A stretch of 64,000 nucleotides of DNA, from NCBI RefSeq assembly GCF_000711725.1, contig NZ_JONP01000019.1, positions 1 to 64,000 on the forward strand. The letters are read 5' to 3'. A model generated the notes under the pieces. The model made no database searches. It saw only the letters and a program-made list of their open reading frames with translations, and had not been told where the DNA came from. A program made the translations under genes and the position numbers. This document shows, piece by piece, positions 35,370 to 44,645 of the stretch (positions are counted from its first letter, which is position 1; each line of letters starts with the position of its first letter). This stretch comes from Roseomonas aerilata DSM 19363. GTDB taxonomy: Bacteria > Pseudomonadota > Alphaproteobacteria > Acetobacterales > Acetobacteraceae.

Positions 35370-35831
35370 GACGGCACGAGGACGAGCCGTGCTCGGCCTG
35401 GATGATCCCAGGCTACAGCCGATGGGCCGCAGCCAACTCCCGGCGTTTGAAAAAAGTGCGGTGGTAGCCCTCTCGGCATTGAGCAACCTCGGTCCGGTCT
35501 GGGCGACAGGGGCCACCTTGCCCAGATAATCTGGACAACCGGGCCGCATTCCGCTATGGGAGCCAAATGTCCTGGCCGATATCCGCAGCGATCTGACATC
35601 CGGTGACCTCAAGAGGTCGCCCGATTGATTCTGTGTGTGGTCACTTGCTGCCCAGGACCTCCATGATCCCGCCCGTTATCCCCTGCCGCACTAGGGTTTT
35701 TGCCCATCTGGCGACGGGCATCCGTGCGCACCTGTCTGCCCCCCTGGCAGGTGGGCGGGATCATGCTCACCCCGCGATCACGTCGTCCGCAGGCATAGCT
35801 CGGCACCCAGCCTGAGCTGCTGCCCTCCTGG
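35370..35831. other. Region expected to hold the tnsA-side transposon end
   Basis: No gene is convincing. Two near-palindromes are visible, at 35518-35538 and 35605-35618 (GACCTC-AA-GAGGTC). In Tn7-like elements the end with TnsB-binding repeats lies just outside tnsA, so the boundary should be in or near this stretch, but I could not pick out the TGT...ACA terminus or target duplication by eye. Confidence 0.35.
35518..35538. promoter_or_regulatory. 21-base near-palindrome upstream of tnsA
   Basis: The stretch begins TTGCCCAGAT and ends ATCTGGACAA around a central A; only one arm position pair disagrees (besides the centre). It resembles an operator for a dimeric regulator, or part of the transposon end. 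No T-tract, so not an obvious terminator. Confidence 0.35.
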
Positions 35832-36605
35832 GTGAGGGCGGCCCGTCTCTCTCCGGACCGGATGCCTCGCGTGCGCAAACATGTCCTTGGTGCGAAGTCG
35901 CTCCTGCAGCGCAAGTGCGCCAGCTTTCTGCCAATCCAACATCGCTCGCCTAAGGCCGCGCCGCGCGCTGGAGGCAACGCAGAAGCTGTGCCCAAAGCTA
36001 CACCGACCATGGTGTACTTCCCCACCTACAAGGGTGGGCACCGCAACGAGCGGTTGAGGCATTATTTTCATGAAGACATGGCGTACCTCCTAGAGGCCGA
36101 TCCGCAGGTTCTCCGTTGGACGACAGAGGTAGAGCCGATCGACGTCCTGCACGACGACAATCAGATGCGGCCGTTTATTCCGAGCATGCGGGCTGTGACC
36201 ACGCGAGGAGTTCGCATGGTCAAACTCGCGTGGGGGAAGCGTCAGCCCAAGAGGAGAAGTGCCAAGGCACGTCGGCCTCGGCCGGTCGATGTGGACGGTC
36301 TGACCTACGAGTTCCTCATGGGTGAGGACCTCACCGTTCATCCATGCCTGCCTGCGAGCAAGGAGGTGATCTATCATCGTCCTCGCGAAACTGATCCGGA
36401 TCTGCCCTGCCTTGCGGCGGCTGTTTTCTCCGAGAGCAGACCAGTAACCCTGGGTGATCTCCAGGAGCGTCTTGGCCGCAAGGTGGCGGCGTTAGAGGAC
36501 CTAATTTCCCTTGTGGCCCAGGGCTTCATCCAGGTGGATTTGAGGTGCAAGGTCGATGCCGGGATGACCGTTCTCGGCTGCCGCACCCAGGGATACCTGT
36601 CATGA
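35832..36605 (+). CDS. tnsA: TnsA-like transposon endonuclease subunit, possibly inactive
   Basis: In Tn7, TnsA cuts the 5' ends beside TnsB. Position and overlap with tnsB (ATGA) and the sequence GHRNERLRHYFHEDMAYLLE followed by DPQVLRWTTEVEPIDV match the TnsA N-terminal nuclease domain, Glu-73 being the expected first catalytic residue. Where the family has PDF and a later Q/E-x-K, this protein reads FIPSMRA (Ser-118 for Asp) and MVKLAWG (Lys-131 kept, acidic/Gln partner lost). The nuclease may therefore be dead. The C-terminal part (GDLQERLGRKVAALEDLISL) is helical as in TnsA. Start uncertain: GTG 35832 or ATG 35862, neither with a clear ribosome-binding site. Confidence 0.7.
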   Translation: MRAARLSPDRMPRVRKHVLGAKSLLQRKCASFLPIQHRSPKAAPRAGGNAEAVPKATPTMVYFPTYKGGHRNERLRHYFHEDMAYLLEADPQVLRWTTEVEPIDVLHDDNQMRPFIPSMRAVTTRGVRMVKLAWGKRQPKRRSAKARRPRPVDVDGLTYEFLMGEDLTVHPCLPASKEVIYHRPRETDPDLPCLAAAVFSESRPVTLGDLQERLGRKVAALEDLISLVAQGFIQVDLRCKVDAGMTVLGCRTQGYLS

Positions 36606-38719
36606 AAGACTGGCGTACTGCATCGGTGGGCAACTTCCTCCGCTGGAAAGGTGCCACCTGGGTCATCGATGCAAAGGTCGGGAGCATCCTTCAGCTCACG
36701 AATGTAGAGAGCGAGGAAAACGCGAAACTCCCGGTCGCCGACTGGATGGATGGCTGCTTTAGCGAGGCGATCAAGATGGTAGAGCATCCCGGGGAGGATC
36801 TCCCGGAGGATCGGAAGGACATCTCTGAAGTCACCTTCAGTGCACTACCTCCATCCATGCAGGCAGCCGTTCTCCGGATGCGCCGGTACATCGAGGCCTA
36901 TGAGAGGCCTCGTGACTTCTACCAGACCTACCTGCCGCATCTACCAGAAGACGAGCGGAAGACACCCGACCGGCTCAGTGAGAGCAAGGTAATGCCCCTG
37001 CTGCACCATGTCGCCCTGACGATCGCCGGTGAGAAAAGGCCACCAGGCTTCTCCACGTTCTGCGGGTGGATGAAGCGTTGGCGCCGTTACCAGGACTGGA
37101 GGATGATGGCGCCCCGCTACGACAAGCGGGGGTCGGACACTCGAACCATCATCGTTGGCCCCATGAAGAGGATCATCGATGGAGCCATCAAGCGTGTCTG
37201 GATGACAAAGGCCCGCAACACAAAGGTAGCCGTTTGTGAGAGCGTGGAGCACGCGGTTCTCCGGTACAACGGCAGGCACCCAGACAAGCCAATCGGGGTC
37301 AGCAGGCGTCAGATCAATCGCTACATGTCGGAGAACATTGACCAGTACGAGGAAGCTGTTGCTCGGATCGGCAAGCGTAATGCCGACGACCGCTTCAAGC
37401 CTGTCGTCAAGGGACCGGGTGCGGACTACGTCTTCGAGATCCTTGAGGTCGACCACACTCAGGCAAAGATCGAGGTAATCGACGACGTCACTGGTGAGAA
37501 CCTCGGTCGTCCCTGGATCACAGCATCGCTCTGCCGCCGAAGCCGTATGGTATGCGGCGTGCACCTCCACTTCGACGGCCCGTCCCTCCATGCCGTCATG
37601 CAGTGTCTGCGCAACACCATGATGCCCAAGGGATTCCTGAAGAAGCTCGTTTCAGGGATCGACTACGACTACCCGTGTGCTGGCACGCCGCTGAAATTTT
37701 TCTTCGATCGTGGGACCGACTACGACAACGAGCATGTTCAGGAGGTTGGCCTGAACCTGGACATCCGGACGGCCTACGCACCAGGTGAGAACCCAGGGTA
37801 CAAGGCCTCGATAGAACGCTTCTTCGGCACCCTGCATGGGCAGGTGGCCTACCCCATAAAGGGGAGCACGCGTCGGGTAAAAAACCGTGTCACTGACAAC
37901 CGTCCACGGAAGAGCGAAGCGACAATGCCTTTCTCGGATTTCTACGAGCGCCTTTGGCATTGGGCTACCATGGTCTACGCCAAGGATTTCCATGACGGCC
38001 TCAATGATGTCCCGCTAGATGTCTGGAATGAGAGCGCTGCCGTTCGGAGCCCGCGGCCCCCGCCATCCAAGCGCAAGCTCGACGACGTCTTGATGCGCAC
38101 AGTCCGCTGTGAAGCCACCAGGGAGGGAGTTCAGTACAAGGGACTCATCTGGAACGGGGACCTCATCCGAGACATCGTTCTTCAACCCGGGCCCCGCCAT
38201 AGGCGTGAGGTCCTCCTTCGGATCGATGATGGTGATATCTCCAACGCCAAGGTGATCAACCCTGCCACGGGCTTGCTGACTCCCGTGCAGCCTGTCCTCG
38301 AACGATACATGCGAGGCACCAGCATGCACGCGCATGAACTCGTTCTGCGCAGGGTCGCAAAGAAGAAGGAGGGCACACATAGCGAGCGCTCCCTTGTCGA
38401 AGCCAAAAAGAGAATGGAGCTTCAGGCGGCGGCGACTTGGTCGAAGAAGTCCACAGGCTCCAAGGTCCGTGCCCGTCTCGCTAGGCTGGCAGGCATTGGA
38501 TCGATGGCTCCTAGCGGCGACGACCTCGGCAGTCTTGACCCCGTAAAGGGCCTGACCTCAGTAACCGACAAGCGTCGTAAACCCACACCTCAGACAGAGA
38601 CCCAGGTCGAGCCACAGGCATCCCTGGCAGCCTCACCCGTCCCCGAAACAGATCCACCGGCGCCCGCTATGCCGCGAGTTCGACGGTCAGCTCCAGCCAT
38701 GAAGATGCCAAACACATGA
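36602..38719 (+). CDS. tnsB: TnsB-like DDE transposase
   Basis: 705 residues from ATG 36602, overlapping the tnsA stop. Catalytic triad of the retroviral-integrase fold: Asp-284 in ILEVDHTQAK, Asp-369 in KFFFDRGTDYDN, Glu-405 in YKASIERFFGTLH, with the 35-residue Asp-Glu spacing of Mu/Tn7-type transposases. N-terminal residues include helical DNA-binding domains (STFCGWMKRWRRYQDW, KPIGVSRRQINRYM). After the core come the Mu-transposase C-terminal beta-barrel and a basic, helical tail (ELVLRRVAKKKEGTHSERSL) likely to contact TnsC. TnsB binds the ends and joins the 3' strands to target. No lesions seen. Coupled to tnsC by ATGA. Confidence 0.92.
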   Translation: MKDWRTASVGNFLRWKGATWVIDAKVGSILQLTNVESEENAKLPVADWMDGCFSEAIKMVEHPGEDLPEDRKDISEVTFSALPPSMQAAVLRMRRYIEAYERPRDFYQTYLPHLPEDERKTPDRLSESKVMPLLHHVALTIAGEKRPPGFSTFCGWMKRWRRYQDWRMMAPRYDKRGSDTRTIIVGPMKRIIDGAIKRVWMTKARNTKVAVCESVEHAVLRYNGRHPDKPIGVSRRQINRYMSENIDQYEEAVARIGKRNADDRFKPVVKGPGADYVFEILEVDHTQAKIEVIDDVTGENLGRPWITASLCRRSRMVCGVHLHFDGPSLHAVMQCLRNTMMPKGFLKKLVSGIDYDYPCAGTPLKFFFDRGTDYDNEHVQEVGLNLDIRTAYAPGENPGYKASIERFFGTLHGQVAYPIKGSTRRVKNRVTDNRPRKSEATMPFSDFYERLWHWATMVYAKDFHDGLNDVPLDVWNESAAVRSPRPPPSKRKLDDVLMRTVRCEATREGVQYKGLIWNGDLIRDIVLQPGPRHRREVLLRIDDGDISNAKVINPATGLLTPVQPVLERYMRGTSMHAHELVLRRVAKKKEGTHSERSLVEAKKRMELQAAATWSKKSTGSKVRARLARLAGIGSMAPSGDDLGSLDPVKGLTSVTDKRRKPTPQTETQVEPQASLAASPVPETDPPAPAMPRVRRSAPAMKMPNT

Positions 38720-39816
38720 GCGACGAACTTCCTCCTGCTCCGCGTCCCCTGGATCGAGCGAAGCTCAAGTGGGCTATTGAGGATTTGCGGCGCCTGCGCA
38801 CACGTTACGGAAAACTGCGTCTGATCGAGAAGGACATTCTTGATCTGATTAGCCGCAATAACAGGGGGTCGGAGGGACGCGTCAAGCTCCTCCTCGGCGC
38901 GTCGCGGACTGGCAAAAGCCAACTTGTTGAGATGGTGGAATTCCAGTTCCCGGTCAGGCAGAGGGCGAATCAATCCGAGAACGGCGATTTCTCTGATGAC
39001 ATCCCTGTGGTCTGCGTTTCAGCACGCAATGCAAGCGTGAAGGCACTTGCCGAACGCATCTATCAAAAGATTAGCGGCAGGTCGATTGAGGACGTTCTGG
39101 GTCGCCGCTACAACAGAGACAACATTGTCGACCAGATCGCACATGTCGCACGTGTTTGTGGGACCAAGCTCATTGCCATTGATGAGGTCCATGAGCTGCT
39201 TGAAGGTCGGGCAAGGGAAACGCCCCAGAGCGTCGCGCTTTTCGTAAAGGACCTCGTCAACCTCAAGCTCTTTTCGCTCCTGCTCGTTGGAACAGAAGAT
39301 GCCAGGAGGATTACCGATTCCAACGTGGAGTTAAAGAAGCGCACACCGCGTGGGCACACCCTGGAAGCTTTTGGCAGGACTGAGACCGACATCGAGGACT
39401 GGCTAGACGTGCTGGATGATTACGACCGCCACCTTCAAGAAGATGTCTTTGGTCATTCATCTAACTTGACAGACCGCGTGATGGCGGAGGCGCTCCGCGA
39501 GGCAAGCGGTGGCGTGGTGGGCGATGCCGCCGAGCTCATCGAAGCGGCGGCCATTGTGGCGCTGGATGACTGGATCGCGCATGAGGATGACCGCGGTATG
39601 GTTCCAGGCATTCGATGGGAGCACCTGGAGGCCGCATTCGGCAATTGGCTTCTGGTCGAGGGCAAGGCTAATCCGTTCTCACCAAGTGATCGCGCGCGGG
39701 TCAAAAGAGCAGCTGCATTGCCGCCGGTCGAAGCTGCTGCCCCGGAGCCGGAAGGTCCCGCAAGCGGGGTGAGGGGAAGCTCAAACCCCAAGCGCGATGC
39801 CAGCTTCCAGAAGTAG
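38716..39816 (+). CDS. tnsC: TnsC-like AAA+ ATPase
   Basis: 366 residues from ATG 38716. Walker A LLGASRTGKSQLVE (Gly-61 to Ser-68), Walker B LIAIDEVHELLEG (Asp-156, Glu-157), and sensor region SLLLVGTEDARR. TnsC polymerises on target DNA and passes the target signal from TniQ to TnsB. Length and order fit the Tn7/Tn5053 group. The C-terminal 40 residues are Ala/Pro/Lys-rich and likely flexible. The tniQ start lies inside its 3' end (20-base overlap), so the four genes form one translationally coupled operon. Confidence 0.92.
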   Translation: MSDELPPAPRPLDRAKLKWAIEDLRRLRTRYGKLRLIEKDILDLISRNNRGSEGRVKLLLGASRTGKSQLVEMVEFQFPVRQRANQSENGDFSDDIPVVCVSARNASVKALAERIYQKISGRSIEDVLGRRYNRDNIVDQIAHVARVCGTKLIAIDEVHELLEGRARETPQSVALFVKDLVNLKLFSLLLVGTEDARRITDSNVELKKRTPRGHTLEAFGRTETDIEDWLDVLDDYDRHLQEDVFGHSSNLTDRVMAEALREASGGVVGDAAELIEAAAIVALDDWIAHEDDRGMVPGIRWEHLEAAFGNWLLVEGKANPFSPSDRARVKRAAALPPVEAAAPEPEGPASGVRGSSNPKRDASFQK

Positions 39817-41749
39817 TGTTGTCCCCTTTCCATCGGGAACGGTGACGCGTTCCGGGGAGAGCCTGCCTGGCTACCTTCTCCGGTTGGCGGATCGTGTTGG
39901 CACAGATGCGGTGCGGGTTGCGGGCATGGCAGGACTGCGCCAACCCGGGTGTGCGGTCGCCTCGGGCGGCCTTGAGCGGCTTGCCCATCTCGCCAGCCTA
40001 CCCACGACCTCGCTAGAGGCCCTTGCTTACCGCCGCGCGAACCGGTTTGCGCACCATCATTTCCTGGGCGGCGTCATTCATCGCGAGATGATTGACCTGT
40101 CTGTTCGCAGGTCGTGCCCTCGCTGTTTGCAGGAGGGGGATCATCACCGTGCTTGGTGGGATTTGGCGCTCTGTACCGCCTGTCCCCTGCATGGGGTTCG
40201 CCTGGCATTCCAGTGCCCGGTTTGCCGGAGGAAGACCGGCTGGACCGGGTCAGACCTCTTGCGGTGCCGTTGCGGCTCAGACCTTCGGGGATGGAACCCG
40301 ACAGCCATTGAAGCTGGTGAGGCGTCAACGAATGCCCGAGTTCTCTCCCTTGCTGGGGGAGGGGATCTGAGTTGGCTCCCAGAGGCGCTCAGCACCTGCG
40401 ATCCGGGTGATTTGCTCCGCCTCTCGATGTGCTTGGGGCTGTTCCTGGTGGGATGGCAAAAGGAGCGTCGGGTCGAGACCTTATGCGCTGCCGGAGCGAA
40501 CGTGGTGGCCGACGTCATGGGCAAAGGCATCAATGCCGTGGAGGACTGGCCAACTCCTATTGCTGCCTTCTTGGAGAGGGAACAGCAGGGGGCGGCATCG
40601 CGGCCGGGACGCTTTGGAGCAAGAAAGGCGCTCGGTCCCTTTCAGAATTGGGTGCGTGATCTCGGGCCCGGTCCGGTTCAGGCTGTGCTGCTCGCCGTTG
40701 TCGAAGCCAGCATCCAGAGCGATCCCGTTCTCAGGCTCCAAGTCCACCGTTCCCGCCTGTTCGCACAACAGGCAAAATCCAGCTGCGTTCAACATCAGCA
40801 GAATGTCATGGTGAACCTTGGGGAAGCCGCGTCCGTACTGGGACGATCTCACGCTTCGATGCGGCGCCTGCTCGCAGATGGGCTCCTGACCGCTGAGGCC
40901 GATGGAGGGCGTGGGATGCCCATTGCCCTACCGCGGGACGCCGTCGCTCTTCTCGCGGAAGCTCAGAAGAATGCCGTCTTGCTTGTCGGGGCTGCTGCCA
41001 TCCTCGGCGTCTCGAAGGCGCGCGTCCTACTGATCCTGTCGTCTGACCTCCTTCGAGGAGAGCCGAGGCTGGCGCTGGGGCAGGCGGCACGGCTAGGCAT
41101 CGACCGGGGTTCCCTGCGTCGCCTGCTCGCAGACCTGGAAGCCAGGCTACCAGAGACAGCGCCCTCTGGAGGCTTGGTGGGGTTCGAGTTTGCCGCTGCC
41201 GCGTTTCGCCATCGGGGCTTTGACATCGTGGCCTTGTTGCGGGAGATCATGGAGTGGCGTTTGGCTCCTGCGGCGATCGCCCATGAGGCCACGGGCCTGA
41301 AGCGGCTTCGGTTCCGCCATGCGGATGTCGCTGCCGTTCTGGGGCGACTCAAAAAGGGATCGGTCGCTACCGTTCAGGAAGCTGCACGAACCCTGGGCCT
41401 GAAATGGGAGGTGGTCGCCCATCTCACCCGGAAGGGTATTCTTCGCATTGGAGACGGCGGTGTTGATGTAGCCGAGATCCAACGGTTCCATCGGGAAGTC
41501 GTGAGCGGGTCTGAACTCGCTCGAGAGAGGGGGACCTCGCCACGGGCTTTGGCAGCAGCGCTGAGGGAGAGAGGTGTCCACCCGATCTCTGGTCCCGATG
41601 TTGATGGAGGGAGACAGAACTTCTTCGAGAGGGATGCCTGTGGGAGGGGCAACGGCTCTGCGCTGCACAGATGGCCCTCGTTCAGGGAAGACCGTGTGAG
41701 TATCGCTCAACCACTGCCACTGGATCATACCAAGCGTCCTGGTGAATAA
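39797..41749 (+). CDS. tniQ: Long TniQ/TnsD-like target-selection protein with HTH array
   Basis: 650 residues, ATG 39797. N-terminal TniQ domain: SGESLPGYLLRLADRVG, then zinc-finger cysteines and histidines in RSCPRCLQEGDHHRAWWDLA, CTACPLHGV, CPVCRRKTGW and LLRCRCGSDL. The C-terminal 300 residues contain about five helix-turn-helix-like units, among them VNLGEAASVLGRSHASMRRL, LLVGAAAILGVSKARV, LALGQAARLGIDRGSLRRLL, ATVQEAARTLGLKWEVV and SGSELARERGTSPRALAAAL. Long TniQ proteins of the TnsD type read a specific attachment sequence with such arrays, so this is probably the homing protein. The bound site is unknown. Confidence 0.88.
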   Translation: MPASRSSVVPFPSGTVTRSGESLPGYLLRLADRVGTDAVRVAGMAGLRQPGCAVASGGLERLAHLASLPTTSLEALAYRRANRFAHHHFLGGVIHREMIDLSVRRSCPRCLQEGDHHRAWWDLALCTACPLHGVRLAFQCPVCRRKTGWTGSDLLRCRCGSDLRGWNPTAIEAGEASTNARVLSLAGGGDLSWLPEALSTCDPGDLLRLSMCLGLFLVGWQKERRVETLCAAGANVVADVMGKGINAVEDWPTPIAAFLEREQQGAASRPGRFGARKALGPFQNWVRDLGPGPVQAVLLAVVEASIQSDPVLRLQVHRSRLFAQQAKSSCVQHQQNVMVNLGEAASVLGRSHASMRRLLADGLLTAEADGGRGMPIALPRDAVALLAEAQKNAVLLVGAAAILGVSKARVLLILSSDLLRGEPRLALGQAARLGIDRGSLRRLLADLEARLPETAPSGGLVGFEFAAAAFRHRGFDIVALLREIMEWRLAPAAIAHEATGLKRLRFRHADVAAVLGRLKKGSVATVQEAARTLGLKWEVVAHLTRKGILRIGDGGVDVAEIQRFHREVVSGSELARERGTSPRALAAALRERGVHPISGPDVDGGRQNFFERDACGRGNGSALHRWPSFREDRVSIAQPLPLDHTKRPGE

Positions 41750-42170
41750 CCGGTCCCGATCCAAACCAGACTGTAGCGGCGGTGATCCGAACGGCCGGAC
41801 TTGGCCGAAAGCTGCCTCACCACTTCAGAGCAGAAGCAATGGAAGGACGCCGCACCATCTTGCGTTAGTGGTGCGACCGCGGAGCAACAGCGTTGGGTAG
41901 TGTTGCGACTTTAGGGTTGCCAGCGATCTCAGCCATGCTGGCCAAACTCTTCGCGACTGGTACGGTCATCGCTTCGGACGTGCCTTGCCCGACAACCAAG
42001 TGGTGCACTTCAATGGAGTCAGAGAGCCGTCCTACGGAACGGAACTACGGTAATTTGCTGCCGTGCCCCTTTCTGCGAGTCTGATCTCATTCGGGCATCG
42101 ACTGGTTCCCGATTAGGTTTAGTTTTACTCCCAACGCGACTGTTCACGCTCGGTTTGCACGAGGACCAAG
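41750..42170. other. Spacer between tniQ and the cargo gene
   Basis: No convincing gene; a few short frames only. The base composition becomes AT-richer over the last 150 bases, marking the cargo boundary. A promoter for the TIR gene is expected here (TTGCACGAGGACCAAG precedes its ATG, containing GAGGA), but no clear -35/-10 pair is evident. Confidence 0.35.
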
Positions 42171-44645
42171 ATGGCTACCCGGGTATTCTGCCTCTACGTA
42201 TCTGAAGATCAACGTTTATTCGAGAGAATGAGCCGAAGCCTAGCTACACTTGAGCAAGCGGGATTAACTGAAGCCTTGGGTGGCGCAAGCGTAAATCTAA
42301 CCGGTGGTTTAATCGGGGAAGCCAAAGAAGAATATGAGCGCGCACAAATAATCCTGATGCTCGTCAGCGCCGATTTTCTTGCAGCAGGTCATGTTTCTCA
42401 ACTGATTCACGATGCCATGCTAAAGCATGAACGAGGTAGTGCCCTCGTCATCCCTGTGATTGCCCGTCCGTCAAGCTGGCAATCAACGGCCTTTGCTAAA
42501 ATCTTGGCATTGCCTCGCGACGCGTCGCCCATCACATCGTGGCGGAGCGAGGACGAAGCTTTAACAAACGTGACTGAAGGAGTGCGCAGAGCAATCCTCG
42601 GGCGTCTCGAAAGGAGACACAACACAGAAGAACACCGGGTCAGGATTTTCATCAGCTATTCTCACAAAGACTTATCTGACTTGGAAAAACTCCGGCCGCA
42701 ATTGGCTGCCGTCTTCGACGGTGAACCAGACCTAGCGCAGCCAATTATTTGGGATTACGGAAGCATTCTCCCGGGCGAGTTATTCCAGGAGCAGATTAGG
42801 ACACGCCTGCAATCTGCTGATATTGTCCTGACACTTGTGAGTCCGGAATTCTTTCGTTCTGACTGGGTTAGGGCCGAGATGTCATGGATAAGGCAAATCC
42901 CTGAGAAGAAAAGGCCAAGAATTATCCCTATCATACTGAGACCCGTCAACTGGGTCGACAGTCCAATAGGTCATTACCAAGCTCTACCCCGTGACGGCAA
43001 GGCAATCAGTACCTGGCATTATCCCGATGAAGCTTGGCTTGACGTTGCTAAGGGCATTCTCAACGCCACTCGGAACGTCCGAAGGGGTTCTCAATCACCT
43101 CAAAAGGCCACAAAGCAAAACAGCGAGGGAATTACACGCTTCGAAATTGGAGAAGTCTTTAAGACTGCGGGTACTCCCACCATAAACTACGAACCGCCCA
43201 ACGAGTTCGGTCAGTGCAGAGCTGAACTAGCCATATTTGGGAAGGGACTTGTTGTCGAGGGGCCATCAGGCATCGGCAAAACCACCATGATTCGGAGAGC
43301 ACTGACTGAACTAGGTTGCCAAACGCAAGCAGTCTGGATTCGCTGTGCTCAGCAGACTGAGGTCACCATATTAGAAAACAAGTTATTAGAGGGCTTTGTC
43401 GGTTACCTCGTTCTCGATGACTTTCACCATCTTCCTGACGATAAAAAGAACCGAATCGCACGGCTGGTAAAAGCACAAGCTGATGACGACGTGCCTCTCG
43501 CAAAGATCGTTATTATCGGGATAAATCGAGTTGGGCACACGTTGATGGAGGGTTTCCCTGAACTTGCTGGACGCGCTAGCATCATCCCCATGCGAAAACA
43601 AAGTAATTCATTAATTCAGTCGATGATCGAGAGTGGCGAGAGAGCAGCCAACATTGTCTTCCGCCTGCGAGGTGAGATCATTGAAGCGTCAGAAGGAAGT
43701 TTCTTTACAGCGCAGCATTTGTGTTACCAGATTGCAATTAAGGCTGGGGTCTTAGCGACGGAGAAACGGGAGCGGACGATTGAGTACGGACCATCGGATG
43801 TGGCGAGCAAAGTGCTCGAGCAATTCGAGTTCAAGTACAAGAACCTTCTAAAGGCTTTTGCTTCAGCAGATGCAAGTTGTAATCCAAAGGGCGCAGGTCT
43901 GGCGTTGCTTTGGATTTTAAGGCAGGAGGGAAAGGGTTCTGTGCTGCTCGACGAAGCTCGAGCTGAGTACCCCGAGCTCGGACGAGCCTTTGGTGAATTA
44001 GTTTCGTCGGGATTCTGCAGGCTTTTCGACCAATATCCTAGCCTATCAGCAATGCTGTACTTCGACCCCCGCTCCAACTTCTTGGTTGTTGAAGACCCCC
44101 AGTTAGAATTTTATCTCAAGAAGATCTCGTGGTCCGACTTTGCCCGGCATACGGGGCACATCGTGAAAATTTCTTCCGAAGGTAAGCTACAATTCCACCG
44201 CGCTCCTTGGCATAAGGTCGTCTTGCAAAATTTTTGTCGACGGCATGAGGGTGGGAAATGGTCGGCGCATGGCAGCAACACAAGCCTTCCATGGTGGGCA
44301 GTAGCGTGTCTTGGAGGAGCTGCTGCTGCAGCACTAACGGCTCTAATGAATGTGATGCCTGCGGAGTGGTGGCTCTGGAAGACTACCCTGTTTGTCGGGG
44401 TATTTGTGACGGTGTTCATTCTGATCCGAGATCCACGCACGAGATACATGCGAGCATTCTGGCTAGTGCTTTCCAGCACTGGCATAACGAATCTTGTGCC
44501 CTCCCTTGGGCTAGAGGCAGCTGCACCGCAGATGCTAGTTCGATTTTTTTCAGAAGGACCTGGAACAGGGTTCAATCTTATAATGGGCTTGATCATGATG
44601 ACGTTACTGGTGTTAGACGCTCTGGAATGGCGACGAGTGCACTGA
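42171..44645 (+). CDS. Double-TIR, NTPase, four-helix membrane protein (candidate phage defence)
   Basis: 824 residues. TIR-like domain 1 at about 4-145 (RVFCLYVSEDQRLFERMSRS, LMLVSADFLAAGHVSQLIHD). TIR domain 2 at about 156-305 (RVRIFISYSHKDLSDLEKL, LTLVSPEFFRSDWVRAEMSW). In domain 2 the NADase Glu is kept (Glu-236 in RAEMSW); in domain 1 the same place is Leu. Then a STAND/AAA-type NTPase: Walker A EGPSGIGKTT from Gly-364, Walker B LVLDDFHH (Asp-416, Asp-417). The last 120 residues hold about four membrane helices (WWAVACLGGAAAAALTALMN, LFVGVFVTVFILI and two more). TIR-NTPase proteins commonly sense infection and deplete NAD; that is family knowledge. AT-richer than the flanking transposon genes, so it is cargo. 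Confidence 0.8.
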   Translation: MATRVFCLYVSEDQRLFERMSRSLATLEQAGLTEALGGASVNLTGGLIGEAKEEYERAQIILMLVSADFLAAGHVSQLIHDAMLKHERGSALVIPVIARPSSWQSTAFAKILALPRDASPITSWRSEDEALTNVTEGVRRAILGRLERRHNTEEHRVRIFISYSHKDLSDLEKLRPQLAAVFDGEPDLAQPIIWDYGSILPGELFQEQIRTRLQSADIVLTLVSPEFFRSDWVRAEMSWIRQIPEKKRPRIIPIILRPVNWVDSPIGHYQALPRDGKAISTWHYPDEAWLDVAKGILNATRNVRRGSQSPQKATKQNSEGITRFEIGEVFKTAGTPTINYEPPNEFGQCRAELAIFGKGLVVEGPSGIGKTTMIRRALTELGCQTQAVWIRCAQQTEVTILENKLLEGFVGYLVLDDFHHLPDDKKNRIARLVKAQADDDVPLAKIVIIGINRVGHTLMEGFPELAGRASIIPMRKQSNSLIQSMIESGERAANIVFRLRGEIIEASEGSFFTAQHLCYQIAIKAGVLATEKRERTIEYGPSDVASKVLEQFEFKYKNLLKAFASADASCNPKGAGLALLWILRQEGKGSVLLDEARAEYPELGRAFGELVSSGFCRLFDQYPSLSAMLYFDPRSNFLVVEDPQLEFYLKKISWSDFARHTGHIVKISSEGKLQFHRAPWHKVVLQNFCRRHEGGKWSAHGSNTSLPWWAVACLGGAAAAALTALMNVMPAEWWLWKTTLFVGVFVTVFILIRDPRTRYMRAFWLVLSSTGITNLVPSLGLEAAAPQMLVRFFSEGPGTGFNLIMGLIMMTLLVLDALEWRRVH

